A stretch of DNA of 64,000 nt from Streptomyces sp. A 4/2 (GTDB taxonomy: Bacteria; Actinomycetota; Actinomycetes; Streptomycetales; Streptomycetaceae). The notes beneath the pieces were generated by a model. That model ran no database searches. It was not told the DNA's origin and saw nothing but the letters and a program-made list of their open reading frames with translations. Both the position numbers and the translations under genes were made by a program. The stretch spans positions 310,001-374,000 of the forward strand of contig NZ_CALNVW010000010.1 of the NCBI RefSeq assembly GCF_940670765.1. Reading direction: 5' to 3'. Shown piece by piece: positions 9,275-18,004 of this stretch (positions within the stretch are counted from its first letter, which is position 1; every line of letters begins with the position of its first letter).

Positions 9275-10897
9275 ATGACGGACTCGCAGGCTCCCACCGC
9301 CATGGCCCCCCGGGCCACGAACCCGATCGCCCCCACACCCTCCGGTGCACGCACCGCGGCCGATGTGGTCACCCCCGAGGTGGTCGCGCATCTGACGCGT
9401 GGCGTGGTGGGTTCCGGGAGTACGGCCAACCACACCCCCTTCACCGGGGAGAAGCTGGCCGACCTGCCCGAGTCCACCCCTGAGGACGTGGCGACCGCCT
9501 TCGAGCGGGCCCGAGCGGCCCAGCAGGCGTGGGCCGCGATACCCGTGCGCACGCGGGCCGCCGTCCTGCTGCGCTTCCACGACCTGGTGCTCGCCCGGCA
9601 GGCCGAGGTCCTCGACCTCATTCAGCTGGAGACCGGCAAGGCCAGGCTGCACGCCCACGAAGAGGTCCAGGCCGTCGCCGTCGCCGCGCGCCACTACGGC
9701 CGCAAGGCACCCTCGTACCTCCGGCCCAAGGGCCACACCGGCGCGATCCCGACCCTCACGAAGGTCACCGAGCTGCGCCAGCCGCGCGGCGTGGTCGGTC
9801 AGATCGCCCCCTGGAACTACCCCTTCGAGCTGTCCATCGGTGACGCGCTGCCCGCCTTCGTCTCCGGCAACGCCGTGGTGATGAAGCCCGACACCGAGAC
9901 CGCACTGACCGCCCTCTGGGCCCGTGACCTGATCATCGAGGCCGGACTGCCGCCCGAGGTCTTCCAGGTGGTGCTCGGCGAGGGCCCGGTGGTCGGCCCG
10001 GAGCTGGTCAAACACGCCGATTACGTCTCCTTCACCGGTTCGACGCGCACCGGCCGCGAGGTCGCCCAGGGCGCCGCGGCCCGGCTGATCGGCGTCTCGC
10101 TGGAGCTCGGCGGCAAGAACGCCATGCTGGTCCTGGAGGACGCCGACATCGAGAAGGCGGCGGCGGGCGCGGTACGGGCCTGCTTCTCCTCGGCGGGTCA
10201 GCTCTGCATATCGATCGAGCGGCTGTACGTCCACGAGTCGATCGCGGACACTTTCCTGGAGCGCTTCGCGGCCCGCACGAAGGCGATGCGGCTGGGCAAC
10301 GCCCTCGCGTACGGCGCCGACATGGGCTCCCTCGTCGGCGAGCGGCAGCTGGAAACCGTGCGGCGGCACGTCGACGAAGCGGTGGCCAAGGGCGCCGAAC
10401 TGATCGCGGGCGGTGTGCACCGTACCGACATCGGGCCGCTCTTCTACGAGCCGACCATCCTCGAAGGGGTCGACACCCCGATGGCGGTCTGCTCCGAGGA
10501 AACCTTCGGCCCGGTCGTCTCCGTCTACCGCTTCAAGGACGAGGACGAGGTGGTCGACATCGCCAACGCCACGCCCTACGGCCTCAATTCGAGCGTCTGG
10601 ACCAGGAACGGCAGGCGCGGCCACGCCGTCGCCGCCCGGCTACGGACCGGCACGGTCAACATCAACGAGGGGTACGCGCCCGCGTACGGCAGTGTGCAGT
10701 CCCCGATGGGCGGCATGAAGGAGTCCGGGCTCGGCCGCAGGCACGGCTCGGAAGGCATCTACAAGTACACCGAGGCACAGACCGTCGCCCACCAGCGGAT
10801 CATGCCGATGGCCCCGGCGTTCGGCATGAACGACGAGAAGTACGCCGCGTTCATGAGCCGCAGTCTCCGGGCGATGAAGGCCTTCCGCCTCCGCTGA
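9275..10897 (+). CDS. Succinate-semialdehyde dehydrogenase (NAD(P)+)
   Basis: An aldehyde dehydrogenase of the succinic-semialdehyde branch, which oxidises the semialdehyde to succinate, for example in GABA breakdown. Landmarks are APWNYPFELSIGDALPAF (substrate channel and cofactor entry), FTGSTRTGRE (cofactor loop), the general base in LELGGKN (Glu about 277) and the nucleophile in GQLCIS (Cys about 311), then EETFGPVVSVY. At 540 residues it is longer than many relatives because of a Thr/Ala-rich N-terminal extension of about 40 residues. No strong ribosome site precedes ATG 9275 and CATAGC lies 10 bases before, so the transcript may be nearly leaderless. The GMC gene follows 61 bases later. 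Confidence 0.85.
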   Translation: MTDSQAPTAMAPRATNPIAPTPSGARTAADVVTPEVVAHLTRGVVGSGSTANHTPFTGEKLADLPESTPEDVATAFERARAAQQAWAAIPVRTRAAVLLRFHDLVLARQAEVLDLIQLETGKARLHAHEEVQAVAVAARHYGRKAPSYLRPKGHTGAIPTLTKVTELRQPRGVVGQIAPWNYPFELSIGDALPAFVSGNAVVMKPDTETALTALWARDLIIEAGLPPEVFQVVLGEGPVVGPELVKHADYVSFTGSTRTGREVAQGAAARLIGVSLELGGKNAMLVLEDADIEKAAAGAVRACFSSAGQLCISIERLYVHESIADTFLERFAARTKAMRLGNALAYGADMGSLVGERQLETVRRHVDEAVAKGAELIAGGVHRTDIGPLFYEPTILEGVDTPMAVCSEETFGPVVSVYRFKDEDEVVDIANATPYGLNSSVWTRNGRRGHAVAARLRTGTVNINEGYAPAYGSVQSPMGGMKESGLGRRHGSEGIYKYTEAQTVAHQRIMPMAPAFGMNDEKYAAFMSRSLRAMKAFRLR

Positions 10898-10958
10898 TCC
10901 CGCAGCCGCAGCCCGGCGGTCCCGTCACCCCGTCGCCGATCGTCCACGAGGAGAGTCC

Positions 10959-12803
10959 ATGTCACAGGAGAGCTCTGTCCACGGCCCGGACGAGGGAACC
11001 GACGAAGGAACCGCCGCGGCCACCGCCGGGGAGCCGGACGACCAGGTGTACGACTACGACGTCCTCGTCGTCGGCTCCGGCTTCGGCGGCTCGGTCACCG
11101 CGCTGCGGCTCACCGAGAAGGGTTACCGGGTCGGCGTCCTGGAGGCCGGCCGCCGTTTCACCCCGGGCACGCTCCCCAAGAACTCCTGGGACATCAAGAA
11201 CTACCTCTGGGCCCCGGCGCTCGGCCTGTACGGCATCCAGCGCGTCCACCTGCTCGGCAACGTGATGGTGCTGGCGGGCGCGGGCGTCGGTGGCGGCTCC
11301 CTCAACTACGCCAACACGCTGTACATCCCGCCCGCGCCGTTCTTCCAGGACCGCCAGTGGGCGTCCATCACCGACTGGCAGGCCGAGCTGGCGCCGTACT
11401 ACGACCAGGCGCAGCGGATGCTGGGCGTGCGGCTCAACCCGACGATGACGCCGTCCGACGTCCATCTGAAGGCGACCGCCGAGGTGATGGGGGTGGGCGA
11501 CTCCTTCCACATGGCGCCCGTGGGGGTCTTCTTCGGCGACGGGGCGGATGCCGACGGCAGGTCGAAGGCCGAGCCCGGCACGGCGGTCGACGACCCGTAC
11601 TTCGGCGGCGCGGGCCCCTCCCGCAAAGCCTGCACCGAGTGCGGCGAGTGCATGACCGGCTGCCGTCACGGCGCGAAGAACACCCTCACCGAGAACTACC
11701 TCTACCTCGCCGAGAAGGCTGGTGCGGTCATCCGCCCGCTCACCTCGGTGACCGCGATCACGGAGCACGGCGAGGGCGGCTACCGGGTCAGTACCGTTCC
11801 GACGGACGCCCGCAGGAGGACGCCCGAGGTGCTGCGAGCGCGTCAGGTGGTGGTCGCGGCCGGGACGTACGGCACCCAGACCCTGCTCCACACCATGAAG
11901 GACCAAGGCCTGCTGCCGCGCATCTCGCCGAAGCTGGGCGAGCTGACCCGTACCAACTCCGAGGCCCTGGTGGGCTCGCAGACCACCGACCGCCGTTACC
12001 GCAAGAAGCACGGCGCTCCCCGGGCGGACTTCACCCGGGGCGTGGCCATCACCTCGTCCATCCACCCGGACGGCGATACGCACATCGAGCCGGTGCGGTA
12101 CGGCAGGAAGTCCAACGCGATGGGCGCGCTGACGATCATCCAGGTGCCCTACAGCTCGCGGCGCGTGCTCGGCTGGTTCGGCAATGTCGCCAAGCACCCC
12201 TGGCTGACGGCCCGTTCGCTCTCCAACCGCCGGTGGTCCGAGCGGACCATCATCGGCCTGGTGATGCAGTCCCTGGACAACTCCCTGACCACCCACCGCA
12301 AGCGGGCCGGCCTCGGCAAGGGCCTGCTCACCGCGGTGCAGGGGCACGGTGCGCCCAACCCGAAGCAGATCGCCGAGGGCACCCGGGCCGCGACGCTCAT
12401 CGCCGAGGAGATCAACGGCTTTCCCGGCTCGAACATCGGGGAGCTGATGGGCACCCCGCTGACCGCCCACTTCCTGGGCGGCTGCCCGATCGGCGCGTCC
12501 GCGGCGGAAGGGGTGATCGATCCGTACCACCGGCTGTACGGGCACCCGGGCATCTCGGTGGTCGACGGCTCCGCGGTCTCGGCCAATCTCGGGGTCAACC
12601 CCTCGCTGACGATCACCGCGCAGGCGGAGCGGGCGATGGCGTACTGGCCGAACAAGGGTGAGGAGGACCCCCGCCCGGAACAGGGCCAGGAGTACGAGCG
12701 GCTCGCGGCGGTCGCGCCGAGGTCTCCGGCCGTTCCCGGCGAGGCGTTCGGCGCGCTGAAGCTTCCGTTCCTGGGGATGCCGGTGGTCCCGCCGAAGAAG
12801 TGA
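10959..12803 (+). CDS. GMC-family FAD oxidoreductase (cholesterol-oxidase-like)
   Basis: A flavoprotein alcohol or sterol oxidoreductase of the glucose-methanol-choline superfamily. The FAD Rossmann motif VVGSGFGGSVTALRL lies near residue 34, followed by the GMC loop GAGVGGGSLNYANTLY. C-terminal motifs are GGCPIGAS and VVDGSAVSANLGVNPSLTI, the usual substrate-binding His/Asn region. A cysteine-rich stretch CTECGECMTGC lies near residue 227 and could hold a metal or cluster. No twin-arginine or Sec signal is visible. The ATG has GAGGAG ahead. It probably shares a transcript with the dehydrogenase 61 bases upstream. The natural substrate cannot be read from the sequence. Confidence 0.82.
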   Translation: MSQESSVHGPDEGTDEGTAAATAGEPDDQVYDYDVLVVGSGFGGSVTALRLTEKGYRVGVLEAGRRFTPGTLPKNSWDIKNYLWAPALGLYGIQRVHLLGNVMVLAGAGVGGGSLNYANTLYIPPAPFFQDRQWASITDWQAELAPYYDQAQRMLGVRLNPTMTPSDVHLKATAEVMGVGDSFHMAPVGVFFGDGADADGRSKAEPGTAVDDPYFGGAGPSRKACTECGECMTGCRHGAKNTLTENYLYLAEKAGAVIRPLTSVTAITEHGEGGYRVSTVPTDARRRTPEVLRARQVVVAAGTYGTQTLLHTMKDQGLLPRISPKLGELTRTNSEALVGSQTTDRRYRKKHGAPRADFTRGVAITSSIHPDGDTHIEPVRYGRKSNAMGALTIIQVPYSSRRVLGWFGNVAKHPWLTARSLSNRRWSERTIIGLVMQSLDNSLTTHRKRAGLGKGLLTAVQGHGAPNPKQIAEGTRAATLIAEEINGFPGSNIGELMGTPLTAHFLGGCPIGASAAEGVIDPYHRLYGHPGISVVDGSAVSANLGVNPSLTITAQAERAMAYWPNKGEEDPRPEQGQEYERLAAVAPRSPAVPGEAFGALKLPFLGMPVVPPKK

Positions 12804-12816
12804 CCGCGCCCCCCCC

Positions 12817-12906
12817 GCACGGTCAGGACGTCCCGCACGGTCAGGACGGACTGCACGGTCAGGACGAACCGCACGGTCAGGACGAACCGCACGGTCAGGA
12901 CGGACC
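12817..12906 (+). repeat. 18-base tandem array after the GMC gene
   Basis: Five 18-base copies share the core GCACGGTCAGGACG and differ mainly in the four bases between cores. The array begins 14 bases after the stop codon and lies just before the terminator. Confidence 0.85.
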
Positions 12907-12913
12907 GGACGTG

Positions 12914-12951
12914 CGGGAGGGCTGCACCCCCCTCCGAGTGCAGCCCTCCCG
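12914..12951. terminator. Bidirectional stem-loop between convergent genes
   Basis: A perfect 14-base stem (CGGGAGGGCTGCAC / GTGCAGCCCTCCCG) with a 10-base loop separates the convergent GMC and surface-protein genes. It can serve both. Confidence 0.8.
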
Positions 12952-12967
12952 AGTCTGTGCGGGTCCG

Positions 12968-14056
12968 TCAACCGGTGGCGCCGCGCCCGCGCCGGTGCAC
13001 GCCGAACACCACGCCCGCGCCGAGCACGACCGCGAACCCGCCGGTGAGCGCCAGGACGGGCAGGGGCGAGGGCGAACCGGTGTCGGCGAGGTCCCCGCGC
13101 ACGGGAATCACGCGGGTCGAGAGGGCGTGGGGGGCCGCTGTGGGACCGGTGCGCCGCACCTTCCGACCCGTCCCGTTCCCGTTCCCGTCGCCGGCCGGGG
13201 TCCCGGCACCAGGACCCCCGCTGCCCGGCCGGGCCCCGGTGCTGCCCGCCGCGAGAACGGTGAACTCCCGCTCGGCGTACGCGTTGTGCACGCAGCCCGA
13301 TTCCACGTCGACATAGCCGCCGAACCCGAAGGCGAAACTGTCCCCGGCCGGGGCGTCCTGGGCGATCTTCACCCGCAGCGGGATGTCGACGACGTCCCGG
13401 GCGCCCAGCTCGGTCTCGCCGAAGTAGACGCCGTAGCCGAACAGTTCCTCGTCGTCCAGGGACTCCCAGGTACCGGTGGTCCGGTCGAAGAACTGGACCG
13501 TGGCGTACGGCCCGAGCCAGTCCTTCTCGTCCTCGCTCTCGGAGTAGTTGTCCACCAGGGCGAGCCATTCGACCTTGCCGAGCTTCCGGCCGGTCGGGTT
13601 GGCCGCGCTGATCGTGAACGGATGCCAGCCGCTGCCCGCGACGATGCTGCCGGGCAGCCCGGAGATGCTCAGCCGGAGACTGCCCGTGGGATCGGTGACA
13701 CCGTCGTCGGCCACCGGACAGTCGGCGGGCGGAGTGGTGACCGGCGGAGTGACGGGCGGCGCGGTGGTGGGCGGCGGGGTGACGACGGGCGCGGTCGTGG
13801 GCGGTTCCGTCGTGGGCGCCGGCTCGGTGGGCTGCGGGGCGGCGGAGTCCGGCGGGTCCGTGGTGGGCACGACGGCCGGGGGCGTCTCCACGTCGGCCGG
13901 AGAACCCACGTCGGCCGGAGCCACGGCCGCAGGCGTCCCGGTGGCAGGGGTCCCGCCGGAGGTCCCGTCCGCGTACGCAGCCGAGGCGGCCAGCAGAGCG
14001 ACCGGAGCCATGACGGCGGTCGCGGCTGCGGCAGCCATCGTGCGGCGGAGCTTCAT
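12968..14056 (-). CDS. Secreted surface protein with LAxTG sortase signal
   Basis: An exported protein of about 362 residues expected to be linked to the cell wall by a class E sortase. The N-terminus MKLRRTMAAAAATAVMAPVA... is a signal peptide ending near AYADG. A long Thr/Pro/Ala-rich stalk follows (about 30-120). A globular part of about 190 residues comes next. The C-terminus has LADTG (about 323-327), a membrane helix, and the basic tail HRRGRG. ATG 14056 has an AACGAGG sequence in front and opens directly on the signal peptide, so I preferred it over upstream starts. No sortase gene is in the window. The binding or structural role of the globular part is unknown. Confidence 0.82.
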   Translation of the reverse strand: MKLRRTMAAAAATAVMAPVALLAASAAYADGTSGGTPATGTPAAVAPADVGSPADVETPPAVVPTTDPPDSAAPQPTEPAPTTEPPTTAPVVTPPPTTAPPVTPPVTTPPADCPVADDGVTDPTGSLRLSISGLPGSIVAGSGWHPFTISAANPTGRKLGKVEWLALVDNYSESEDEKDWLGPYATVQFFDRTTGTWESLDDEELFGYGVYFGETELGARDVVDIPLRVKIAQDAPAGDSFAFGFGGYVDVESGCVHNAYAEREFTVLAAGSTGARPGSGGPGAGTPAGDGNGNGTGRKVRRTGPTAAPHALSTRVIPVRGDLADTGSPSPLPVLALTGGFAVVLGAGVVFGVHRRGRGATG

Positions 14057-14152
14057 GCGGACCTCGTTGCGTACGGGACAGATGCGTTGCTGTGGTGCGG
14101 GGGCATACGGATGGGGCCACCAGCGGTACTGCATGAATGACCGGCCACCCCT

Positions 14153-14176
14153 GTGAATGGTTGCTTCCGTATTCAC
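14153..14176 (-). promoter_or_regulatory. Inverted repeat upstream of the surface-protein gene
   Basis: GTGAAT and ATTCAC arms are separated by 12 bases about 100 bases before the start. The spacing fits a dimeric regulator, but the arms are short, so this is only a candidate. Confidence 0.3.
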
Positions 14177-14226
14177 GGAATTCTTATGTGAGCTGCGTCA
14201 CGAGAAGAGGGTCCGGGCGGGCACAG

Positions 14227-14264
14227 CAGTGGGCCCCGTGGAGGCGATTCCACGGGGCCCACTG
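14227..14264. terminator. Strong stem-loop
   Basis: A perfect 16-base stem (CAGTGGGCCCCGTGGA and its complement) with a 6-base loop. It lies between the chorismate mutase 3' end and the surface-protein 5' region, both on the minus strand, so it most likely ends chorismate mutase transcription. Confidence 0.7.
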
Positions 14265-14597
14265 GTTGCTCAACTGCGGATTGCTCAACTGCGGTGCTCA
14301 CCTACGGGCTGGGAACCCGTGGACCGGGCTGCCGGTCCCGGGCGTCCCCGGAACCGACCGCCTTGGGTGACCGGACCGCTGTCCCCTGCCGTCCGGTCAC
14401 GCGCGCTGAGACGTGGTCCCACGACGCACCTGCAGTACGTCACACGTCCCAGCGAAGCCACGCGTGGTTTTCCTCTTCCAACAAGGCCGCACCTGGCTGA
14501 CACGGACGACTGGACCAACGAAGGCCCGCCGGGCCCGGTCACGCGCCGTACGGGTGAGAGCGGGCCCGAACTCAGATACGGGCTGTCGCCCCGGGTG
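14265..14597. other. Intergenic region, no supported gene
   Basis: This is the 3' side of the chorismate mutase gene up to the strong stem-loop. It contains two copies of a 15-base direct repeat (core TTGCTCAACTGCGG) near 14265-14295 and some GC-rich inverted repeats. No frame in it looks coding. Confidence 0.4.
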
Positions 14598-14909
14598 TCA
14601 GATCCGCCCCCGGCACAGCTCCAGAACGGTCATCGCGAGCCCGGTGCCCGCCTTGCCCAGCGCCCCGCTGTAGTGGCCCAGGACCTCCAGCTCGCGCGAG
14701 AGGTTCACCCGGCGCCCGCCGGAGGCCGTCCGCGCCTCCTGGATGGTGGTCGACACGGCCATCCGTTCCTGGATCAGGCCGATGATCCGGTCGTCCAGGT
14801 CGTCGATGTGCTCACGTGCTCCGGTGATGAGGGCCGCCGCCTCGACGTTGCGGGCGCCGGTCTTCTCCGTACCGGCGGTGGCGGTGCTGGTGGCGGTGTT
14901 GGTGCTCAT
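14598..14909 (-). CDS. Chorismate mutase (AroQ type)
   Basis: A small all-helical enzyme converting chorismate to prephenate for phenylalanine and tyrosine synthesis. Its 103 residues match the monofunctional AroQ family. The stretch [20 protein letters not shown] followed by [15 protein letters not shown] gives the usual helix-1 pattern with an active-site Arg, then a catalytic loop and helices 2-3 ([13 protein letters not shown]). The N-terminal 20 residues are Thr/Ala-rich and probably disordered. ATG 14909 has GAGGAG ahead. It is transcribed away from guaA and stands alone. Confidence 0.85.
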   Translation of the reverse strand: MSTNTATSTATAGTEKTGARNVEAAALITGAREHIDDLDDRIIGLIQERMAVSTTIQEARTASGGRRVNLSRELEVLGHYSGALGKAGTGLAMTVLELCRGRI

Positions 14910-14963
14910 GTCCGTGACTCCTCAAGGGGTACGGCCCCCCGGGCTGCCTCGGTCCGGAATACA

Positions 14964-14998
14964 CAGGCGCCCCGGACCTTGTCGGCCCGGGGCGCCTG
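14964..14998. other. Perfect hairpin between divergent genes
   Basis: A 12-base stem (CAGGCGCCCCGG / CCGGGGCGCCTG) with an 11-base loop lies between divergent chorismate mutase and guaA. A terminator is not expected in this position. It may belong to a leader or end an unannotated short RNA. Confidence 0.5.
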
Positions 14999-15155
14999 GG
15001 GAAGTGTTTCTCAGTGGCTCAAGCAGCAGAACCAGAGAACCCACGGCAGCCGGTCGGGCCGGTGCCATAGGTAAAGACGAAGGTCAGCTGCTGATGCACG
15101 AGGTCAGTATGGACGGGTCCCGGAGGGAGAGACAACCCGGTTCCGCCGGCCCCGG

Positions 15156-15161
15156 TAGAAT
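15156..15161 (+). promoter_or_regulatory. -10 box of guaA
   Basis: TAGAAT, close to the vegetative consensus, lies 44 bases before the chosen GTG. A clear -35 at standard spacing is not seen. Confidence 0.45.
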
Positions 15162-15204
15162 CGACATACCAGACCCCCTCATGTTCCCGCCGGAAGGCCG
15201 CCCC

Positions 15205-16779
15205 GTGCCAGCAGCACCCCCCGCCGCCCCCGAGGTCGTCCTCGTCGTCGACTTCGGCGCGCAGTACGCCCAGCTCATCGCCCGTCGCGTCCGTGAGGCG
15301 CGGGTCTACAGCGAGATCGTGCCGTCGACCATGCCGGTGGCCGAGATGCTGGCCAAGAACCCGAAGGCGATCATCCTCTCCGGCGGCCCGTCGTCGGTGT
15401 ACGCACCGGGCGCGCCCACCGTCGACCGTGCGCTCTTCGAGGCCGGGGTCCCGGTCTTCGGTATGTGCTACGGCTTCCAGCTCATGGCGACCACCCTCGG
15501 CGGCACGGTCGACGACAACGGTGCGCGGGAGTACGGGCGTACCGGTCTCACCGTCTCCAAGCCCGCGTCGACCCTCTTCGAGGGCACCCCGGCCGAGCAG
15601 TCGGTGTGGATGTCGCACGGCGACGCCTGCTCCGCCGCCCCCGAGGGCTTCACGGTCACCGCGTCCACGGACGTCGTGCCGGTGGCGGCCTTCGAGAACG
15701 ACGAGAAGAAGCTGTACGGCGTGCAGCACCACCCCGAGGTGCTGCACTCCACGCACGGCCAGCAGGTCCTTGAGCACTTCCTCTACCGGGGCGCCGGCAT
15801 CGAGCCGACCTGGACCACGACCAATGTCGTCGAGGAGCAGGTCGCGCTGATCCGTCAGCAGGTCGGCACCAAGCGCGCCATCTGCGGGCTGTCCGGCGGT
15901 GTCGACTCCGCGGTGGCCGCCGCGCTGGTGCAGAAGGCCATCGGGTCTCAGCTGACCTGCGTGTACGTCGACCACGGCCTGATGCGCAAGGGCGAGACCG
16001 AGCAGGTCGAGAAGGACTTCGTCGCCGCCACGGGCGTGCAGCTCAAGGTCGTCGACGCCGAGGAGCGCTTCCTGAACGCGCTCAAGGGTGTCTCCGACCC
16101 CGAGACGAAGCGCAAGATCATCGGCCGCGAGTTCATCCGGGTCTTCGAGCAGGCGCAGGCGGAGATCATCGCCGACGCGGGCGAGGACGTCGCGTTCCTG
16201 GTGCAGGGCACCCTGTACCCGGACGTCGTCGAGTCCGGCGGCGGCACCGGCACGGCCAACATCAAGTCCCACCACAACGTGGGCGGGCTCCCCGAGGACA
16301 TCGAGTTCGAACTGGTCGAGCCGTTGCGCCAGCTGTTCAAGGACGAGGTCCGGATGGTCGGCCAGGAGCTGGGCCTGCCGGACGAGATCGTCCAGCGCCA
16401 GCCCTTCCCCGGCCCCGGCCTCGGGATCCGCATCGTCGGTGAGGTCACCAAGGACCGCCTCGACCTGCTGCGCGAGGCCGACGCCATCGCCCGCGAGGAG
16501 CTGACGGCGGCCGGTCTCGACCGTGAGATCTGGCAGTGCCCGGTGGTGCTGCTCGCCGACGTGCGGTCGGTGGGCGTCCAGGGCGACGGCCGGACCTACG
16601 GCCACCCGATCGTGCTGCGGCCCGTCTCGTCCGAGGACGCCATGACGGCCGACTGGACGCGGATGCCGTACGACGTGCTCGGGAAGATCTCGACCCGCAT
16701 CACCAACGAGGTCGCCGATGTGAACCGCGTGGTCCTCGACGTGACGAGCAAGCCGCCGGGCACCATCGAGTGGGAGTAG
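15205..16779 (+). CDS. guaA: GMP synthase (glutamine-hydrolysing)
   Basis: Converts XMP to GMP using ATP and ammonia released from glutamine, the last step of guanine nucleotide synthesis. The N-terminal class I amidotransferase has [18 protein letters not shown], the nucleophile in GMCYGF (Cys about 88) and the His-Glu pair in GVQHHPEV. The ATP pyrophosphatase P-loop LSGGVDSAV is near residue 230. The C-terminal dimerisation domain ends in KPPGTIEWE, as in the family. The frame opens upstream, but GTG 15205 has GGAAGG ahead, gives the usual 524 residues, and its N-terminus ([18 protein letters not shown]) resembles other Streptomyces GuaA proteins as I remember them. Confidence 0.95.
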   Translation: MPAAPPAAPEVVLVVDFGAQYAQLIARRVREARVYSEIVPSTMPVAEMLAKNPKAIILSGGPSSVYAPGAPTVDRALFEAGVPVFGMCYGFQLMATTLGGTVDDNGAREYGRTGLTVSKPASTLFEGTPAEQSVWMSHGDACSAAPEGFTVTASTDVVPVAAFENDEKKLYGVQHHPEVLHSTHGQQVLEHFLYRGAGIEPTWTTTNVVEEQVALIRQQVGTKRAICGLSGGVDSAVAAALVQKAIGSQLTCVYVDHGLMRKGETEQVEKDFVAATGVQLKVVDAEERFLNALKGVSDPETKRKIIGREFIRVFEQAQAEIIADAGEDVAFLVQGTLYPDVVESGGGTGTANIKSHHNVGGLPEDIEFELVEPLRQLFKDEVRMVGQELGLPDEIVQRQPFPGPGLGIRIVGEVTKDRLDLLREADAIAREELTAAGLDREIWQCPVVLLADVRSVGVQGDGRTYGHPIVLRPVSSEDAMTADWTRMPYDVLGKISTRITNEVADVNRVVLDVTSKPPGTIEWE

Positions 16780-16809
16780 TCGCCACCGGGTGACTCCCCG
16801 ACAGACCGC

Positions 16810-16845
16810 CGACGCCGCCGCCCGGGATTCCGGGCGGCGGCGTCG
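16810..16845 (+). terminator. Stem-loop terminator of guaA
   Basis: A perfect 16-base stem (CGACGCCGCCGCCCGG and complement) with the 4-base loop GATT, 30 bases after the guaA stop. Confidence 0.85.
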
Positions 16846-16880
16846 TGCTGTCCGGGGGCGGCTCTTTCCGTGCATGACTC

Positions 16881-16909
16881 TGTTCACCTGCGGTAACGCG
16901 CGGTAGCTT
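16881..16909 (+). promoter_or_regulatory. Promoter of the aldolase gene, leaderless
   Basis: TGTTCA (16881-16886) and TAGCTT (16904-16909) are 17 bases apart. The -10 ends 7 bases before ATG 16916, which puts the transcription start at the start codon. No ribosome site is present, so a leaderless mRNA is likely. Confidence 0.55.
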
Positions 16910-16915
16910 CCGGCC

Positions 16916-17716
16916 ATGACTGAACCGGCCATGAGTGAGACGCCCGCCCCCGTACCGGTGGAACACCTGCGGTTCGCGATGCCGCCCGTCCACGAAACGC
17001 TCGCCGAGGAGCGCCAGTACCGCAAGGAACGGCTGGCGGGGGCGCTGCGGCTCTTCGCGCAGTACGGGTACGAGGACGGCGTCTCGGACCACATCACCGC
17101 CCGCGACCCCGGGTACGCCGACTGCTACTGGGTGAACCCCTTCGGGGTGCCCCTCGCGGACCTCGCGGCGCACGACCTGATCCTGGTCAACGGCGACGGG
17201 CAGGTCGTCGAGGGCAGTCGCCACGTCAACCAGGCCGCCTTCGCCGTCCACGCCCAGGTGCACCGGGCCCGGCCCGGTGTCGTCGCCGTTGCGCACAGCC
17301 ACTCGCTGCACGGGCGGGCGCTCTCCACGCTGGGGGAACTGCTCGACCCCATCACGCAGGAGTCCTGTGCGTTCTACGAGGATCACGCCCTCTACGACTC
17401 CTACACCGGCGTGATCGTGGACGAGGAGGAGGGCCGCCGGATCGCCGCCGCGCTCGGTGCCCGCAAGGCCGTCATCCTGCGCAACCACGGACTGCTGACC
17501 GTGGGCGACTCGGTCGACGCGGCGGCCTGGTGGTTCGTCACCATGGAGCGCTCCTGCCAGGTCCAACTCGCCGCGCGTGCCGCCGGGAAGCCCGTGCTCA
17601 TCGACCACCGGAGCGCGGTGGCCACCCGGGAGCAGCTGGGCAGCGATCTGGTCGCCTGGATCAACTACCAGCCGCTGTGGCAGCGGATCAGCCGTACCGG
17701 CCCGGACGCGCCGTGA
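16916..17716 (+). CDS. Class II aldolase/adducin family protein
   Basis: A metal-dependent aldolase-like enzyme of the fuculose-phosphate aldolase/adducin fold. The zinc-ligand pattern HSHSLHGRAL lies near residue 125 and RNHGLLTVG near residue 190. The motif GYEDGVSDHITARDPG near the N-terminus is typical of the group related to adducin and to fungal class II aldolases. At 266 residues it has normal length. The substrate cannot be decided from sequence. A second in-frame ATG lies 15 bases downstream, but the promoter spacing supports the first. The gene stands alone after the guaA terminator. Confidence 0.82.
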   Translation: MTEPAMSETPAPVPVEHLRFAMPPVHETLAEERQYRKERLAGALRLFAQYGYEDGVSDHITARDPGYADCYWVNPFGVPLADLAAHDLILVNGDGQVVEGSRHVNQAAFAVHAQVHRARPGVVAVAHSHSLHGRALSTLGELLDPITQESCAFYEDHALYDSYTGVIVDEEEGRRIAAALGARKAVILRNHGLLTVGDSVDAAAWWFVTMERSCQVQLAARAAGKPVLIDHRSAVATREQLGSDLVAWINYQPLWQRISRTGPDAP

Positions 17717-17790
17717 GGGGTCGCGGACGCGCCGTGAGGGGTCGCCCGGAGGTGCTGTGACGGTTGCCCGGAGGCGCTGTGACCGGTCGG
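17704..17790 (+). repeat. Tandem repeats overlapping the aldolase stop
   Basis: Two identical 21-base copies (17704-17724, 17725-17745) start inside the last codons; the first includes DAP and the TGA stop. Two more related copies of 22-23 bases (CCGGAGGYGCTGTGAC core) follow to 17790. Confidence 0.8.
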
Positions 17791-18004
17791 CCCGGGGTGC
17801 CGGTGCCGTGCCCGGGAACCCGACGCCGGAAGGCGTCAACCTGACGCCTTGTCAATCACCCCCGCTGACCTGACCCGACCTGACCTGCTGCGGGCACCGC
17901 CCGCTCGGTGCGGCACAATTCCCTTGAATTGCAAGGAAGTTCACGGGGGCAGGGAAAGGGCGGCGTTCTTCGTGGCGGTGCAGGAAGTAAGACAGGACGA
18001 CGGT

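Noticed and set aside
10962..14120. Very long open frame on the minus strand (over 1000 codons) opposite the GMC gene
   Set aside because: It is the antisense shadow of a high-GC gene; its translation is Arg/Gly/Pro-rich and has no domain, while the plus frame has complete GMC motifs.
12800..14140. Plus-strand frame of over 440 codons opposite the surface-protein gene
   Set aside because: It is a shadow; the minus frame has a signal peptide and LADTG anchor in the right places.
14285..14542. Minus-strand frame of about 85 codons before chorismate mutase's 3' end
   Set aside because: No ribosome site, no domain, and composition like intergenic DNA.
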